64,000 nt of DNA from Vreelandella rituensis (GCF_003336665.1 NZ_QPIJ01000001.1:155921-219920), one strand, 5' to 3'; shown: positions 32,790 through 42,137, numbered from the stretch's first letter. Program-made: numbers and translations. Notes: generated from the sequence alone by a model not told the origin.

Positions 32790-34034
32790 TTAGGACGCCG
32801 AGGCGGAAAGCTGGGTGTCCGGCGCGCAGGCCAGCAGCGCTTTGATCCCCTGGGTTTTCCAGGCGGCATGCCAGTCGAGCACGGCGTCCCCGGGCATTGG
32901 CCTGGCGAACAGAAAGCCCTGGAGTTCATCCACCTCGATCTCGCGCAGGTACTGGGCTTCCGCCGCCTGCTCCACGCCCTCGGCGACCACGTACATGCCC
33001 AGGTCGTGGGCCATGACCACGGCCGCCTTGGTGATCGCCTGACTGACCGGGTTCAGGTGAATGTCCTGAATGAAGGTACGGTCGATCTTGAGCTCGGTGA
33101 ACGGCGCGACCTTGAGGTGCGAAAGCCCCGACTGCCCGGTGCCGAAATCGTCGATGGCCACCCCGTAGCCGGCCAGGCGCAACCGCGAGATGCACGACAG
33201 GATGTCCTGGGTCAGGGAGGTGATCGCGGTTTCGGTGATCTCAAGGCCCAGGCAGGTCGAGTCGATGTCGTGGGACGCCAGGGTGATGGCGATGGTTTCG
33301 ACCAGATCCTTTTGCGTCAGGTTGCTCAGCGACAGGTTGAGCGCCAGCGGCGCGTTCAGCCCATCGGCCTTCAGGCGCTTGATGTCTTCCACCGCCTGGC
33401 CGAGCAGCGCATGAAACAGCGGCTGGATGAGCCCGCCGTATTCGGCGATCGGAATGAAGCTGTCGGGGGGAATCCACTCGCCGCTTTGGGTTTGCCAGCG
33501 CGCCAGCACCTCGATGCGGGCGACCTGGTGGGTGCGGGCATCGATGATCGGCTGGTACCAGGGCTGAATCGCCCCCGTGTCGATGGCCTCGGCCAGGGCG
33601 CTGCGGGTGATCGGCTGGGGCTGATCGGTGCAGGCGGTCAAGTGGGCGACCGCCAGGCGGCCCGCCCAGAGCCGCTTGAGCTTGTCGGCGCACAAGGGAT
33701 AGGACAGGTAGCCCGGCACCAGCAGCGAGCGGCTGCGGGCATGGCTGACCAGCGACCCCATCAGGCGGCAGTCGGCGTTGCCGGTGAGCACCAGGCCGCC
33801 CCGGTAGCCGTGCTGGAGCAGCAGGTCGTGCAGCGCCAGGGGGTTGGCATCACGCCCACTGTCGACGCGCTGCACCACCAGGCCCAGCGACGGCGTGAGC
33901 CAGGGCGTGATGTCCTGCCAGCGCGCCAGCCCGCACACGGGCGAGAACCCCATGGCGATGAGCATGTCGCAGGCGCGGCGCGTATCGGCCGGGTTGCTGT
34001 CGATGACGAGGGCAGCGTGCTGAAGGTTGGGCAT
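32790..34034 (-). CDS. EAL-domain c-di-GMP phosphodiesterase with receiver-like N terminus, 414 aa
   Basis: Residues about 1-120 resemble a response-regulator receiver, beginning with LVIDSNPADTRRACDML; the acid pocket seems incomplete. The C-terminal EAL domain starts with PWYQPIIDARTHQVARIEVLARW, the EVL version of EAL, then NLSLSNL, LEITETAI, AIDDFGTGQSGLSHL, KIDRTFI, AEGVEQ and QGFLFARPM, so the metal- and substrate-binding residues are largely present. It should hydrolyse c-di-GMP, affecting motility, biofilm or pilus behaviour. The ATG at 34034 has GGAG 5 nt upstream. Confidence 0.88.
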   Translation of the reverse strand: MPNLQHAALVIDSNPADTRRACDMLIAMGFSPVCGLARWQDITPWLTPSLGLVVQRVDSGRDANPLALHDLLLQHGYRGGLVLTGNADCRLMGSLVSHARSRSLLVPGYLSYPLCADKLKRLWAGRLAVAHLTACTDQPQPITRSALAEAIDTGAIQPWYQPIIDARTHQVARIEVLARWQTQSGEWIPPDSFIPIAEYGGLIQPLFHALLGQAVEDIKRLKADGLNAPLALNLSLSNLTQKDLVETIAITLASHDIDSTCLGLEITETAITSLTQDILSCISRLRLAGYGVAIDDFGTGQSGLSHLKVAPFTELKIDRTFIQDIHLNPVSQAITKAAVVMAHDLGMYVVAEGVEQAAEAQYLREIEVDELQGFLFARPMPGDAVLDWHAAWKTQGIKALLACAPDTQLSASAS

Positions 34035-34114
34035 GAAGGCTCCGATGCCAGAAGGGGACACCTTGATTTTAGCATACCCTCACTACAGCACGGGAAATGA
34101 AGAAAGACCCCCGT

Positions 34115-34124
34115 ATACCGTTAT
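34115..34124 (-). promoter_or_regulatory. TATAACGGTATA-like motif, copy A
   Basis: The plus strand reads ATACCGTTAT within GTATACCGTTATAAT. It lies at the left edge of the non-coding island, about 80 nt upstream of the EAL gene. Copies at 35348 and 35403 are in the opposite orientation. Confidence 0.5.
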
Positions 34125-34779
34125 AATTAGGCCAGCCAGTCCTCCACCAACCCTAAAACCTCCCCTGACTTCCCTGCCAAACGTTGGGGTTGGCTTGCCT
34201 GGCCTCTATGGGGTCACTCCCCTGACCCCCGGAGAGCTTCCCTGACAGGCGCCCTTCCCCTGGGAGTTGATCCCCAAGGCCCCAGCACCAGCACCAGCAC
34301 CAGCACCAGCCACCCAAACAACCCACCCCCAGGGAGACTGCCCCCTCAGGAGAGAACCCCGACCCCACCCGACGCCCTGACCGACAGGACGCAGAGCTCA
34401 CCGGCCTTTCCCAACGGGCGACAATCCCCTGAGGGGGAAAGCCCCAATGGCCGAGACCCGCGCTTTAAGAGCAATTCCGGCCAGGGCGTCAATCCCGACG
34501 ATGGGGTCATCCTCCCTGGGAGAGCTTCCCGACCGCAGCCATAACACCGCCGGACAGGGCTTAGCGTCTGGGGCCTTTCAGGCAAAAAAAACGCCGACCC
34601 TATTCAGGCCGGCAAGGGAACTCTTGGCAATTGCTTGCCGAACGAAAACGAGGAAGATCAAAGTGACAGCTTTAATCTGAATCCCAGTCTATCACCCATT
34701 TCTGGTGCTGTCACTACAACATCAGAATGACAAAGCCAGTCGCGGATAATCGCCCTTTCATAGGAGGCATCCCATGCAT

Positions 34780-34799
34780 TTGTAAGACATGTCTTACAA
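34780..34799. promoter_or_regulatory. 20-bp perfect palindrome, candidate operator
   Basis: TTGTAAGACATGTCTTACAA is fully self-complementary and lies in non-coding DNA. Size and symmetry fit a dimeric repressor site. No adjacent target gene is visible. Confidence 0.55.
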
Positions 34800-35072
34800 G
34801 CGAGCGAGCAGATTGTGCCAATATCACCTATAAATGGCAAGCGATATCCAATACCCCTCTTATATAGGTATATAACCAACGTTCGGCGACTTGATGCCCG
34901 TCAAGTTCTGGTATTCACTCCACTTAGTAATAAACCGGCAACGCCCGGGCCACTGCCCCAGGGAGACGGCCCCTTGCGGGCATTCCCCAGATCGGCGTTA
35001 AACGCCTTAGCCACGGAGACTCTCCACGGCCCGCCATGCCGGGCGAATTGCCCGTCTAGGCGAACATCTCCC

Positions 35073-35125
35073 GGGGGGTCGCCTGCCCCGGGCTCCCGGA
35101 TTGTCCTGCCCTGAGGCGACCCCCC
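35073..35125. repeat. 12-bp perfect inverted repeat (strong hairpin)
   Basis: GGGGGGTCGCCT (35073-35084) pairs with AGGCGACCCCCC (35114-35125) across 29 nt that also contain GC-rich self-pairing. It lacks a T-tract. Confidence 0.7.
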
Positions 35126-35174
35126 GCGCATGTCACCAGGCGGTGGGGCAGTCTCTTCTATCAGGCGAATCCCT

Positions 35175-35216
35175 CTGGGGTTGGGGTTGATCTCCCTGGG
35201 GTTGGGGTTGATCTCC
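35175..35216 (+). repeat. two tandem 21-bp repeats
   Basis: CTGGGGTTGGGGTTGATCTCC is repeated twice head to tail. The G-runs (GGGG-TT-GGGG) could favour a quadruplex on the plus strand. Confidence 0.75.
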
Positions 35217-35347
35217 CTGAGGGAACGTCTCTAAGGTCGGGAGAGTGACTCCGGCCGGGAAAAAACGGCGGGAAAGGGCCGGTTTAGCAGGAAAAACCGG
35301 GCAGGCAGGGAGGAATTTGGGGGTTGGGAGGTAGGGGTGGGCTTATT

Positions 35348-35412
35348 ATAACGGTATATCTATTAGGGTGCGGTTGGGGGTCGGTTGGACCTGGGGTTGG
35401 TTGTAACGGTAT
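35348..35412 (+). promoter_or_regulatory. TATAACGGTATA-like motifs, copies B and C
   Basis: ATAACGGTAT at 35348-35357 and GTAACGGTAT at 35403-35412 are 55 nt apart on the same strand, at the right edge of the island and upstream of the gene starting at 35517. Copy A at 34115 is inverted relative to them. Confidence 0.5.
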
Positions 35413-35516
35413 ATGGGGTGCCTGGCGGGCGCCTGGGCCTTTCGGTGGGTAGGCCTTGTCCCAGGCAAAAACGGTGCTATCGTTGGGTGGCTTTTCTGAA
35501 AAAGACGAGGTGGACG

Positions 35517-36080
35517 ATGGGATTTCTTCGACGGTTGCTGGGGCGTGAATCGGTCAAGGGCAAGGCCCCGGGTCGGCAGCATTATTCCCCGGTGGGACAC
35601 GACTGGCGGGATCTTCCCGTTCAGACACGCCCGCAGCGCGTCAAACCTCGGCCGGCGGTCAAGCCCCACCCCGCCGCTGCGCCGTCCACGGATGCGGTTG
35701 CTGGCGCGGCCACCGCCGCGACCCTGCTGGCAGCGGTGGCCACCTCCCAGGCGCATGCCGAGGACGCGGGGCCGTTCGGCGATGATCGGCTGGCACCGGT
35801 GGCGGGGTTGTCAGAATCCCACGACATCCACGCCTCCACAGGCGATTGGATGGCCACCGACACCCCAAGCGGCCCGTCAGTCAACCCGGCCTCGGGCTTG
35901 CCCATGACCAATGAAAGCTTCGACGTGGCCGGCAACCTCTTTGGCACCGATTCCATGAGTGGCGCCATGGACAGCTTCGAAAGCATCGGCAGCTGCGGAG
36001 GCGGCATGGACAGCTTCGGGGATTGTGGCGGCGGCATGGACAGCTTTGGAGATGGGGGCGGCGGCATCAATTCCTGGTGA
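35517..36080 (+). CDS. hypothetical Gly-rich-tail protein, 187 aa
   Basis: The ATG has GAGGTGG upstream. The N terminus MGFLRRLLGRESVKGK is basic and amphipathic. A short alanine-rich helix lies near residues 60-80 (AVAGAATAATLLAAVATSQAHA). The C-terminal third contains three GGGMDSFGD-type repeats and ends GGGGINSW. It looks disordered, perhaps surface-exposed or scaffold-like. No family is recognised. Confidence 0.55.
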   Translation: MGFLRRLLGRESVKGKAPGRQHYSPVGHDWRDLPVQTRPQRVKPRPAVKPHPAAAPSTDAVAGAATAATLLAAVATSQAHAEDAGPFGDDRLAPVAGLSESHDIHASTGDWMATDTPSGPSVNPASGLPMTNESFDVAGNLFGTDSMSGAMDSFESIGSCGGGMDSFGDCGGGMDSFGDGGGGINSW

Positions 36081-36129
36081 CCCACCCTACCCGGCCGAGG
36101 TCATCGAGCTTGACCGCGGCCGGGCCTTC

Positions 36130-39100
36130 TTAGCTGACCTGCCGCTCGGTTTGTGCGCTGAGCGACGCCACCGTAAGTACCGGCATATCATCGATGCAGC
36201 AGTCCTCGATGTAGGGGTAGGTGCCCCAGCGTTGCCGGTCGCCCACGATGTACAGGCGTGACTTCGCCCGACTCACCGCCACGTTGATCAGGTTCGGCTT
36301 GCTGGTGGCCCACTTTTTGGCCCCTTCCTTCGCGGGATCGCCGCCCAGGACGAAGATCACCGCTGGCGCCTCCTTGCCCTGCACCTTGTGGATCGTCCCG
36401 CACTGGACGCCCGTCAGGCCGTGCCGCTCGATCAAGCGTTCCAGCCCCTCCACCACCTTGCGAAACGGCGAGATCAAAAAGATCTCGCTCGGCGCCAGTC
36501 CCTGCTGACAAAGCCGCGCAATCAGCGCCCGCACCGCCTCGCCCTCGCCGGGTATCCAGTGGTTTTCGGCATTCTGCGCGGGCACATGCACCCAGCCACT
36601 CGGCAACAGCGCCGATGCCTTGGCCGGCTTGCCGTTCACCATGGCGTTCTCGTAAGCCACGACGTTGGCGATTTCGAACATGGGGCTGTCGCAACGCCGG
36701 TGTACCAGCAACGGGGCACCCACCCATTTTTTATTGATGAAGCTGCCGTAGCGGCTGGCGTTGTCCGCGCATTCCTGCGCCGAGGTGAAGCCGGGCATCC
36801 ACTGCTCGCCCACCCCGGCATGGCGCCGCAAGCGATCTTGCAACTGGTCGGGCACGGTCACCACCGGTTCCAGCTGCAACGGATCGCCCACCACCATCAC
36901 CCGCCGGCTGCGCCAGATGGCCCCGGCGGCCTGTTGCGGCGCGGCCTGGCCCGCTTCATCGATGAGCAGCCAGCCGATATCTTCCTCTTCCAGGTGCTCG
37001 AATTGCCGGTGAAAGGAGGCAAAGGTGGTCGAGACCAGCGGGACCATCAGGAAAAAGGTCGCCCAGGCGGACTGAGCCGCCTCACGGGGCACCCCCTTGG
37101 CGGGTGCTTCGCCGTTGATCAACTTCATGGCCAGCATGGTGTTCAGGTAGGCTTTCTTACCGGCATGCAGCACAAAGGCGTCCTGCAGATCCAGGGCCGC
37201 CAGCAGCACCGCCACCCGGGCTTCGTTCCATAACTCATCCGCCCAGGGCGAGGATCGCTCACGCGTGGTAACGTCTTGGGCAAGCTCGTAGCGCCAGGCG
37301 CCGATCTTCGCCCCGAAGCGCTCGCAATACAGATTAAAGTGAGCCACATACTTGGACAGTCGTTCTTCGCAGCGCTGGTACTGTTCGACACTGGTCTTCA
37401 GCGCCTTGTCGGCCTGGCGTGAATTCGCCCTGGCGGTCGCCACCTTGTCCTTTGCCCCGGCAAAGGCGGCTTGCTCGGTGGGCAAGCCATCAAGGATGGC
37501 GGGTTTCGTATTGCGAGCCCTGGCGGTACTGAGCTGCGAATTCTGTTGAGTAACAGCACTGGAGGCGCGCGCCACTTCCATATTTTTTGTCTGAATATCT
37601 TTACGTCGGGCTAGCTTCTCGCTTTTCCAATCCTCTACCGACCGAATCGGAAAAAACTTGCCCAGCCAGCACAGAATGTCCGCCGGTGCGTCGTCGTCCA
37701 GATCAGACAATTCCTGTTTCAACTCTGACTGGCGTTTCTTCAGTGTCGCCTTGTAGGCCTCGGCCTCTTTGGCGGCTTTCGACGCCGCTACCTCACTCTG
37801 TTCGCGCCTTGTTTTCTCTCCTTGGTAGGCGGCATTCAGGGCGCTCTGGGCTTTAGCGAGGGATTCTTGCGCGGCGGCTAAACTGAGCTCCCAGCGCTCG
37901 AGATCCCTTAGCCAACGCCCTCTTTCGTCGCTAAGCCGGGACAGCTCGGCGCGTAAGCCAGGCACAGCATCGTGAACCTTGGCCAGCCCGATGCGGATAG
38001 TGCGTTCTTCGGCTTCCTTGCGACAGGCCTCAGCGAATCGACTGCGGGCCTCTGCCCAGCTCAGCGGGGCAACCTTGCTGCCTGCCTTGAGCAGCTGCTC
38101 CATACCCGGAAGCTCGGACTCTTTGCACGCTTTGGGCTTTTGCGCCTGTGGCTCCAGGCTCGGATCAGGGCGTGGCCACCAGAAGTTGCTGACAAATTCT
38201 TTGCGGTTGCGCTGCTTGCCCAGACGAGCGGCCATCAAGCGCCAGGCCGGACCGTCCTTACCCAGCAGATGGCTGGCAATCGCGCCGAAGGGGCTGGCAT
38301 TGTTGCCCCAGGCGGGGTCCACGTCGCCCGCCTTGGGGAATTCCAGGCTCAGGTTCTCGACCGCTGAATTATTGCTGGATGACGCCACCACACCGAAGTT
38401 ATGCAGGCGCTTGTCCAGGGCATAGTAATACTGGGAGTCGCCACTGTTCTTCCAGGCGGCAACCGCCCGGGTCGAAAAGGCGTCCTCCGGCGATTGGTAC
38501 TTGGACAGAATCACCGCTCGCTCCACGATGATGGCCGCGAGCAGGTCTTTGAGCAGTGTGGTCTTGCCGGTGCCGGGTGGCCCATTGACCGCCATGAGGC
38601 CACTGGAGGCTGACAGATTTTTCTGGGCGAGGTTGATGGCCACCTGCTGGCTGAACACCAAGGGATGGCGGCCTTCACCCGGCCAGCGGCCCATCGGGAA
38701 ATGGCTGGGATGAAGCATGCCCCAGGCGGCGGGGATGTTCTCCCGCAGGTCGATCCGGGCAATGTCTTGAGGGTGGTTGCCCAGATAGGCATTCAACGCT
38801 GCCCCATAGCGACCCTCCCTGACCGCCGCGCTTAACGCTTTAAGTTCCCCGAGGTACATGCTGTTGATCATGTCGACCGGCTCGCCCTTCTCCTCTTGGG
38901 CTGGCTCATCGCCGTCGCTCGAGGGCGCGGGTGTCTGGGACTGAGTGGGCGAGGTGGCTCCAGCGGAAGATTGCGCTTGTTTGTCCTTGGCGGCCGTCGT
39001 CGCCTTGCGGGAATAGCACTGCACCCGACAGACATGGGCTTGAACGCTTTCACTAGCCGCGGACAGCTTGAGCGTGGCTAACAGCCATTGGGTAAATTCC

Positions 39101-39672
39101 TCCAGAAGCGGTCCCGTCACCCTTTTCCCGGCCAGCACCGCCTGGAAGTGATCCAGCACTTCTTCCTCGATCTCGGCGAAGCCGTCCAGCCAGCTCGAAT
39201 CGCGGCTCGCCTGCTCGCCCAGGTCACAGGTGCGCGCATAGGCCCAGGCAAAGACCGAGAGCACGCCACTATCGCTGACGGCACACCCCGACCCATCCAC
39301 AGCGAATGCAAACCCACCGGCTCCGGCCGGTTCACGTTGATCGCGAACGGCGCTGTCTTCTGAATCGCCCAGCAGCAGTTCGATATGATTGCGCGCCGCC
39401 ACCACATCGATCGGGCAGATATAGACGTTATAGGCCCATAGTTTGTCCGGAGAGGACTTAACGTGGGTGGGTTTGGCGGAAAGGCACTTGTGTTGATGGT
39501 GTGGATGGCCTGGCTCCCAAGGGAGGCTGCGATTTAACCGGCAATCGTAAATCGGTTTTCTGGCATCGTCTGGGGCTTTCTTGGGCAAGGTATTGGGGGT
39601 GAAAAACTCAACGTATCGCCAAAAGTTTACGATGTCGGCCTGGGCCTGGGCTCCGGTTGTCTCGCGCTGCAC
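36130..39672 (-). CDS. UPF1-like SF1 helicase, 1180 aa
   Basis: It begins at GTG with GGGAAGG upstream. The N-terminal 340 residues are unrelated to helicases. Walker A is VNGPPGTGKTTLLKDLL (near residue 365), followed by a long coiled-coil insertion of about 300 residues. Motif II is WLLIDEAGQAAPQQA (near 900), then VVGDPLQLEPV, HRRC, ISPFRKVVEGL, GTIHKVQGKEAPAVIFVLGG and NVAVSRAKSRLYIVGD. This is the AAA_11/AAA_12 UPF1-like family, common in phage-defence loci such as Mokosh, though the phospholipase-D domain of type II Mokosh is not seen. A defence role is inference. Confidence 0.85.
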   Translation of the reverse strand: MQRETTGAQAQADIVNFWRYVEFFTPNTLPKKAPDDARKPIYDCRLNRSLPWEPGHPHHQHKCLSAKPTHVKSSPDKLWAYNVYICPIDVVAARNHIELLLGDSEDSAVRDQREPAGAGGFAFAVDGSGCAVSDSGVLSVFAWAYARTCDLGEQASRDSSWLDGFAEIEEEVLDHFQAVLAGKRVTGPLLEEFTQWLLATLKLSAASESVQAHVCRVQCYSRKATTAAKDKQAQSSAGATSPTQSQTPAPSSDGDEPAQEEKGEPVDMINSMYLGELKALSAAVREGRYGAALNAYLGNHPQDIARIDLRENIPAAWGMLHPSHFPMGRWPGEGRHPLVFSQQVAINLAQKNLSASSGLMAVNGPPGTGKTTLLKDLLAAIIVERAVILSKYQSPEDAFSTRAVAAWKNSGDSQYYYALDKRLHNFGVVASSSNNSAVENLSLEFPKAGDVDPAWGNNASPFGAIASHLLGKDGPAWRLMAARLGKQRNRKEFVSNFWWPRPDPSLEPQAQKPKACKESELPGMEQLLKAGSKVAPLSWAEARSRFAEACRKEAEERTIRIGLAKVHDAVPGLRAELSRLSDERGRWLRDLERWELSLAAAQESLAKAQSALNAAYQGEKTRREQSEVAASKAAKEAEAYKATLKKRQSELKQELSDLDDDAPADILCWLGKFFPIRSVEDWKSEKLARRKDIQTKNMEVARASSAVTQQNSQLSTARARNTKPAILDGLPTEQAAFAGAKDKVATARANSRQADKALKTSVEQYQRCEERLSKYVAHFNLYCERFGAKIGAWRYELAQDVTTRERSSPWADELWNEARVAVLLAALDLQDAFVLHAGKKAYLNTMLAMKLINGEAPAKGVPREAAQSAWATFFLMVPLVSTTFASFHRQFEHLEEEDIGWLLIDEAGQAAPQQAAGAIWRSRRVMVVGDPLQLEPVVTVPDQLQDRLRRHAGVGEQWMPGFTSAQECADNASRYGSFINKKWVGAPLLVHRRCDSPMFEIANVVAYENAMVNGKPAKASALLPSGWVHVPAQNAENHWIPGEGEAVRALIARLCQQGLAPSEIFLISPFRKVVEGLERLIERHGLTGVQCGTIHKVQGKEAPAVIFVLGGDPAKEGAKKWATSKPNLINVAVSRAKSRLYIVGDRQRWGTYPYIEDCCIDDMPVLTVASLSAQTERQVS

Positions 39673-39885
39673 TCGCCTTCCCTCGCGTTATTATATTTCG
39701 TTGTTTTCATTGTACCGAGTCGTCAATGCCGATAGAAATGCCTGAGTACATTATTCAAACTTACAGCAACCTTTTAGATGGTTGATTGGATGCTCTGACC
39801 TAGCTTTCGAAAATCTCACTCTTTGGCGTGTCTAGCACCCCATAATCAATACAACACTCTTTGAGCGGGAAAGGCGTTATCCGGT

Positions 39886-40701
39886 GTGACACAATCGACC
39901 GCGACACGACGCACTAACGCTGGCTATTGGGTGACAGATTCAATGAGTGAGCAATTGGCACAACAACCTGATCTGAATTTTTTCAAGAACCTCGAGGCGG
40001 GAACGGAGGTCCGGCTTTATCTGGCCGATCAGCGCATCCCTTCCTTTCACTGGACTCATGAACGGGTAGAGCGGGATCTGGTGTACGGGCGTATCCAGTT
40101 CGAGGGGTATTCCCGGCAATTTCCTTGGCAGGCCTATCTGTTCTTTGACGGAAGTCAGGTCAGACTCGCGTGCTATTGTTTCGTGACCGATACTGGCGAG
40201 CGCGTCGATCTGCCTTCGGCTACTGAGTTATATCTCAGTGCGCTCTTGCCATCCCAATACAGGGGTCACGGAAACGAATTCTACAAACCGCCGACCTCCG
40301 TTCATTTCAAAGACCGGGAGCTCGACCAGCTTCAGTTCGCCGTGTCTCGACTGACGAGGGCCGGACTCACCCCTGCCTATTCGGAAGGGAGGGATGTCAG
40401 GACCTGCTATGTGAAGTTCAAGCTCAAAGGTGCCTTAGATTTCAGGCTGGAATCGGAGGCTCTGGGCGCGGCAGTCATGATCCGTAAATCCCGTCGCGGG
40501 CTGCTCACGCCAGCAAAGTGGTCTCTCTGGATAACTGATTATTCGAATCGCTCGGTTCAGCCGGGAGGATGGGGAAAGGACGGCATTGACATTTCCCCGG
40601 GCAGTACCGATATCGTCAGGTTGGCAGGCTTGCCGGACATGGAGGCGGTGGTAAAAGCCCTGCTGGAAGGGGCGGACCTTCTGGTTTCCAGGAATCGTTG
40701 A
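39886..40701 (+). CDS. hypothetical protein, 271 aa
   Basis: The product is a soluble beta-rich protein, beginning MTQSTATRRTNAGYWVTDSMSEQLAQQPDLNFF. GTG 39886 gives the full frame; ATG 39943 is an alternative. It is divergent from the UPF1-like helicase (214-nt gap) and could be its partner. No family is recognised. The 335 nt after it (40702-41037) hold nothing convincing. Confidence 0.6.
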   Translation: MTQSTATRRTNAGYWVTDSMSEQLAQQPDLNFFKNLEAGTEVRLYLADQRIPSFHWTHERVERDLVYGRIQFEGYSRQFPWQAYLFFDGSQVRLACYCFVTDTGERVDLPSATELYLSALLPSQYRGHGNEFYKPPTSVHFKDRELDQLQFAVSRLTRAGLTPAYSEGRDVRTCYVKFKLKGALDFRLESEALGAAVMIRKSRRGLLTPAKWSLWITDYSNRSVQPGGWGKDGIDISPGSTDIVRLAGLPDMEAVVKALLEGADLLVSRNR

Positions 40702-41037
40702 GCGCACCGCGGGGGCCTTGAAACGAAATGGCATACGAAAGCAGGGTTTCTGAAGCTCGGAACAATTTTGTCGCCAACAGCCAGCGAGAGCGTCAGCTGA
40801 ACTGCCCGAGCCAACCAATCGACAGTGACGACACCAAACTGGTCTAACTGCAAAGCGTTCAACACTGGAAGGCAAGGCTAGCTACACGAGGTTGGAACTC
40901 TCCGAAGAAGCGACCGAATCATCGGAGCAGTATTCCCGTAGGTTGTTCGAACATACCTGATCTGCATCGAAAAAGGCCTGCTGTAGCGACCCTTGGTGAA
41001 GTTTGCCTGGATATTTTTGCCGGGCTGTATTGCGACA

Positions 41038-41532
41038 CTACCAGTTGCAAGCCTTCCGCAGCGGCTTTATCTCATCTTCGATGCCGTCAATAGCAAACTG
41101 CACTGTGACCGGGTCGCTGTTGACTGGCGTAGCGCGTGCCGTCAGCAAATCGCCGCCTAACATTTTTCGGATGGTCGCGATGGCGTTCCCACCCATTTGC
41201 CCTAGTGACGAATGGTCTGTGGACTGATGCATAGATCGAGTAAATGCCTGCTTATCATCCACTCGGAGCGTCATGCTGCCGTCGATCAGGTCGCTCATAT
41301 AGTGGCCGCCAAACTCCACAAAAAAGCCCGTCCGGTTTTCAACGCACTGAAGCTTTAATGTCGCTCTCGCTGGCCTGCCGAGCGTGTCCTTTATCTGATC
41401 GGTTGATGAAACCCCCATCACTACTATCTGACTATCGTCAATGGGCGATGCCTCTTTCTGCACCACCCATGCGCTGGCCTCGGTGACGCCTACGGCAGCC
41501 ATAACCGCTAGCCCTGCAATCCATTTCCTCAT
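41038..41532 (-). CDS. VasI-like periplasmic protein, 164 aa
   Basis: The signal peptide is MRKWIAGLAVMAAVGVTEASA. The mature part follows the VasI pattern: WVVQKEASPIDDSQIVVM, LKLQCVENRTGFFVEF, LRVDDKQAFTRSMHQSTDHSSLG, LLTARATPVNSDPVTVQFAIDGIEDEIKPLRKACNW. VasI is found with some type VI secretion clusters, but no other T6SS gene is near, so this is an orphan. The role here is unknown. Confidence 0.75.
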   Translation of the reverse strand: MRKWIAGLAVMAAVGVTEASAWVVQKEASPIDDSQIVVMGVSSTDQIKDTLGRPARATLKLQCVENRTGFFVEFGGHYMSDLIDGSMTLRVDDKQAFTRSMHQSTDHSSLGQMGGNAIATIRKMLGGDLLTARATPVNSDPVTVQFAIDGIEDEIKPLRKACNW

Positions 41533-41589
41533 TCCCTTCCCCTCGACTATTGGTTGTCCAATAGCCTCAGTATAGCGGCTAGCAGCGAC

Positions 41590-41844
41590 TCAGCATAAAT
41601 CGTGGCGATAATCACACATGGCAGCTTGTTCACCCTCGAACTGGGCGCGCCCACCATCGAGCGACAGTTGATCGTCAAGCGACATCGCCATGGGGTAACG
41701 AGAAACAAACCAGGCAAGGTCGGCACAATGCAGGGTGTCATTGGGGAAGGTGAAGCCCTTGGACTGGCCCTTCGCAATGCGAGGGAACAGTTGCTTCAGG
41801 CGGATGGCGACGTGGGGCGCCAGCGTTCCATAGGTGACACTCAT
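41590..41844 (-). pseudogene. truncated N-terminal fragment of phage-type SNF2/DEAD helicase
   Basis: The 84 residues MSVTYGTLAPHVAIRLKQLFPRIAKGQSKGFTFPNDTLHCADLAWFVSRYPMAMS resemble the N-terminal domain of the large SNF2-like helicases encoded by many prophages. The helicase motor is absent: the frame stops after DYRHDLC. Its start overlaps the stop of the VRR-NUC-like gene as ATGA, the normal order of the phage pair. A deletion probably removed the rest. Confidence 0.55.
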
Positions 41845-42137
41845 AGCCAGGCCGTCCCCATGGAGAAGACATAGGCCGGTTTTCCGTTAATCGTCTCGGG
41901 GAGCGTCATGGCGGTGCCGCTAAGCAGTACCAAGGCATGGATCTCCTCGTGCTCAGCGTAGCGGCATAACTGGCGGTAGATCGCCTTGCGCTGGGCCTTG
42001 AGCTTGAGCTCCACCCCGATTCTGGCGCCCTCCGGAGCTATGAGAAAATCGATAATGTCTCGTGAGGACAAGTGAACCTCGCGCTTAAACGCGATGCCTG
42101 CTTTCTCTAATGCCGTTTCAAGGTCGCCTTGCGCCAG
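41841..42137 (-). pseudogene. phage-type VRR-NUC-like nuclease, start missing or non-ATG
   Basis: The frame gives LETALEKAGIAFKREVHLSSRDIIDFLI...IGVELKLKAQRKAIYRQLCRYAEHEEIHALVLLSG, with D, then E and K in the VELK strand as expected for PD-(D/E)XK phage proteins. Convincing coding extends upstream of the only usable TTG (42071) to a stop at 42144-42146, without ATG or GTG. CTG 42135-42137 is the first candidate. The N terminus is therefore likely lost. Confidence 0.5.

Larger units (their letters stand above)
34035..35516. other. 1.5-kb non-coding, G/C-tract and hairpin-rich island
   Basis: No credible gene is visible. The stretch contains a CACCAG-type microsatellite (about 34284-34308), repeated CCCCAGGGAGA motifs (near 34328 and 34957; inverted near 35191), a 20-bp palindrome, an AT palindrome (34860-34875), a 12-bp inverted repeat, tandem 21-bp repeats and three TATAACGGTATA-like motifs near its edges. 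It could hold a replication origin, a large regulatory RNA or the remains of repeats. I cannot choose among these. Confidence 0.5.

Noticed and set aside
32739..34100. 453-aa open frame on the plus strand
   Set aside because: It is the mirror of the EAL gene in high-GC DNA; the minus-strand product has all EAL motifs, the plus-strand product none.
34658..34879. 73-aa minus-strand frame in the non-coding island
   Set aside because: It runs through two palindromes, has no convincing ribosome binding site, and shows no family resemblance.
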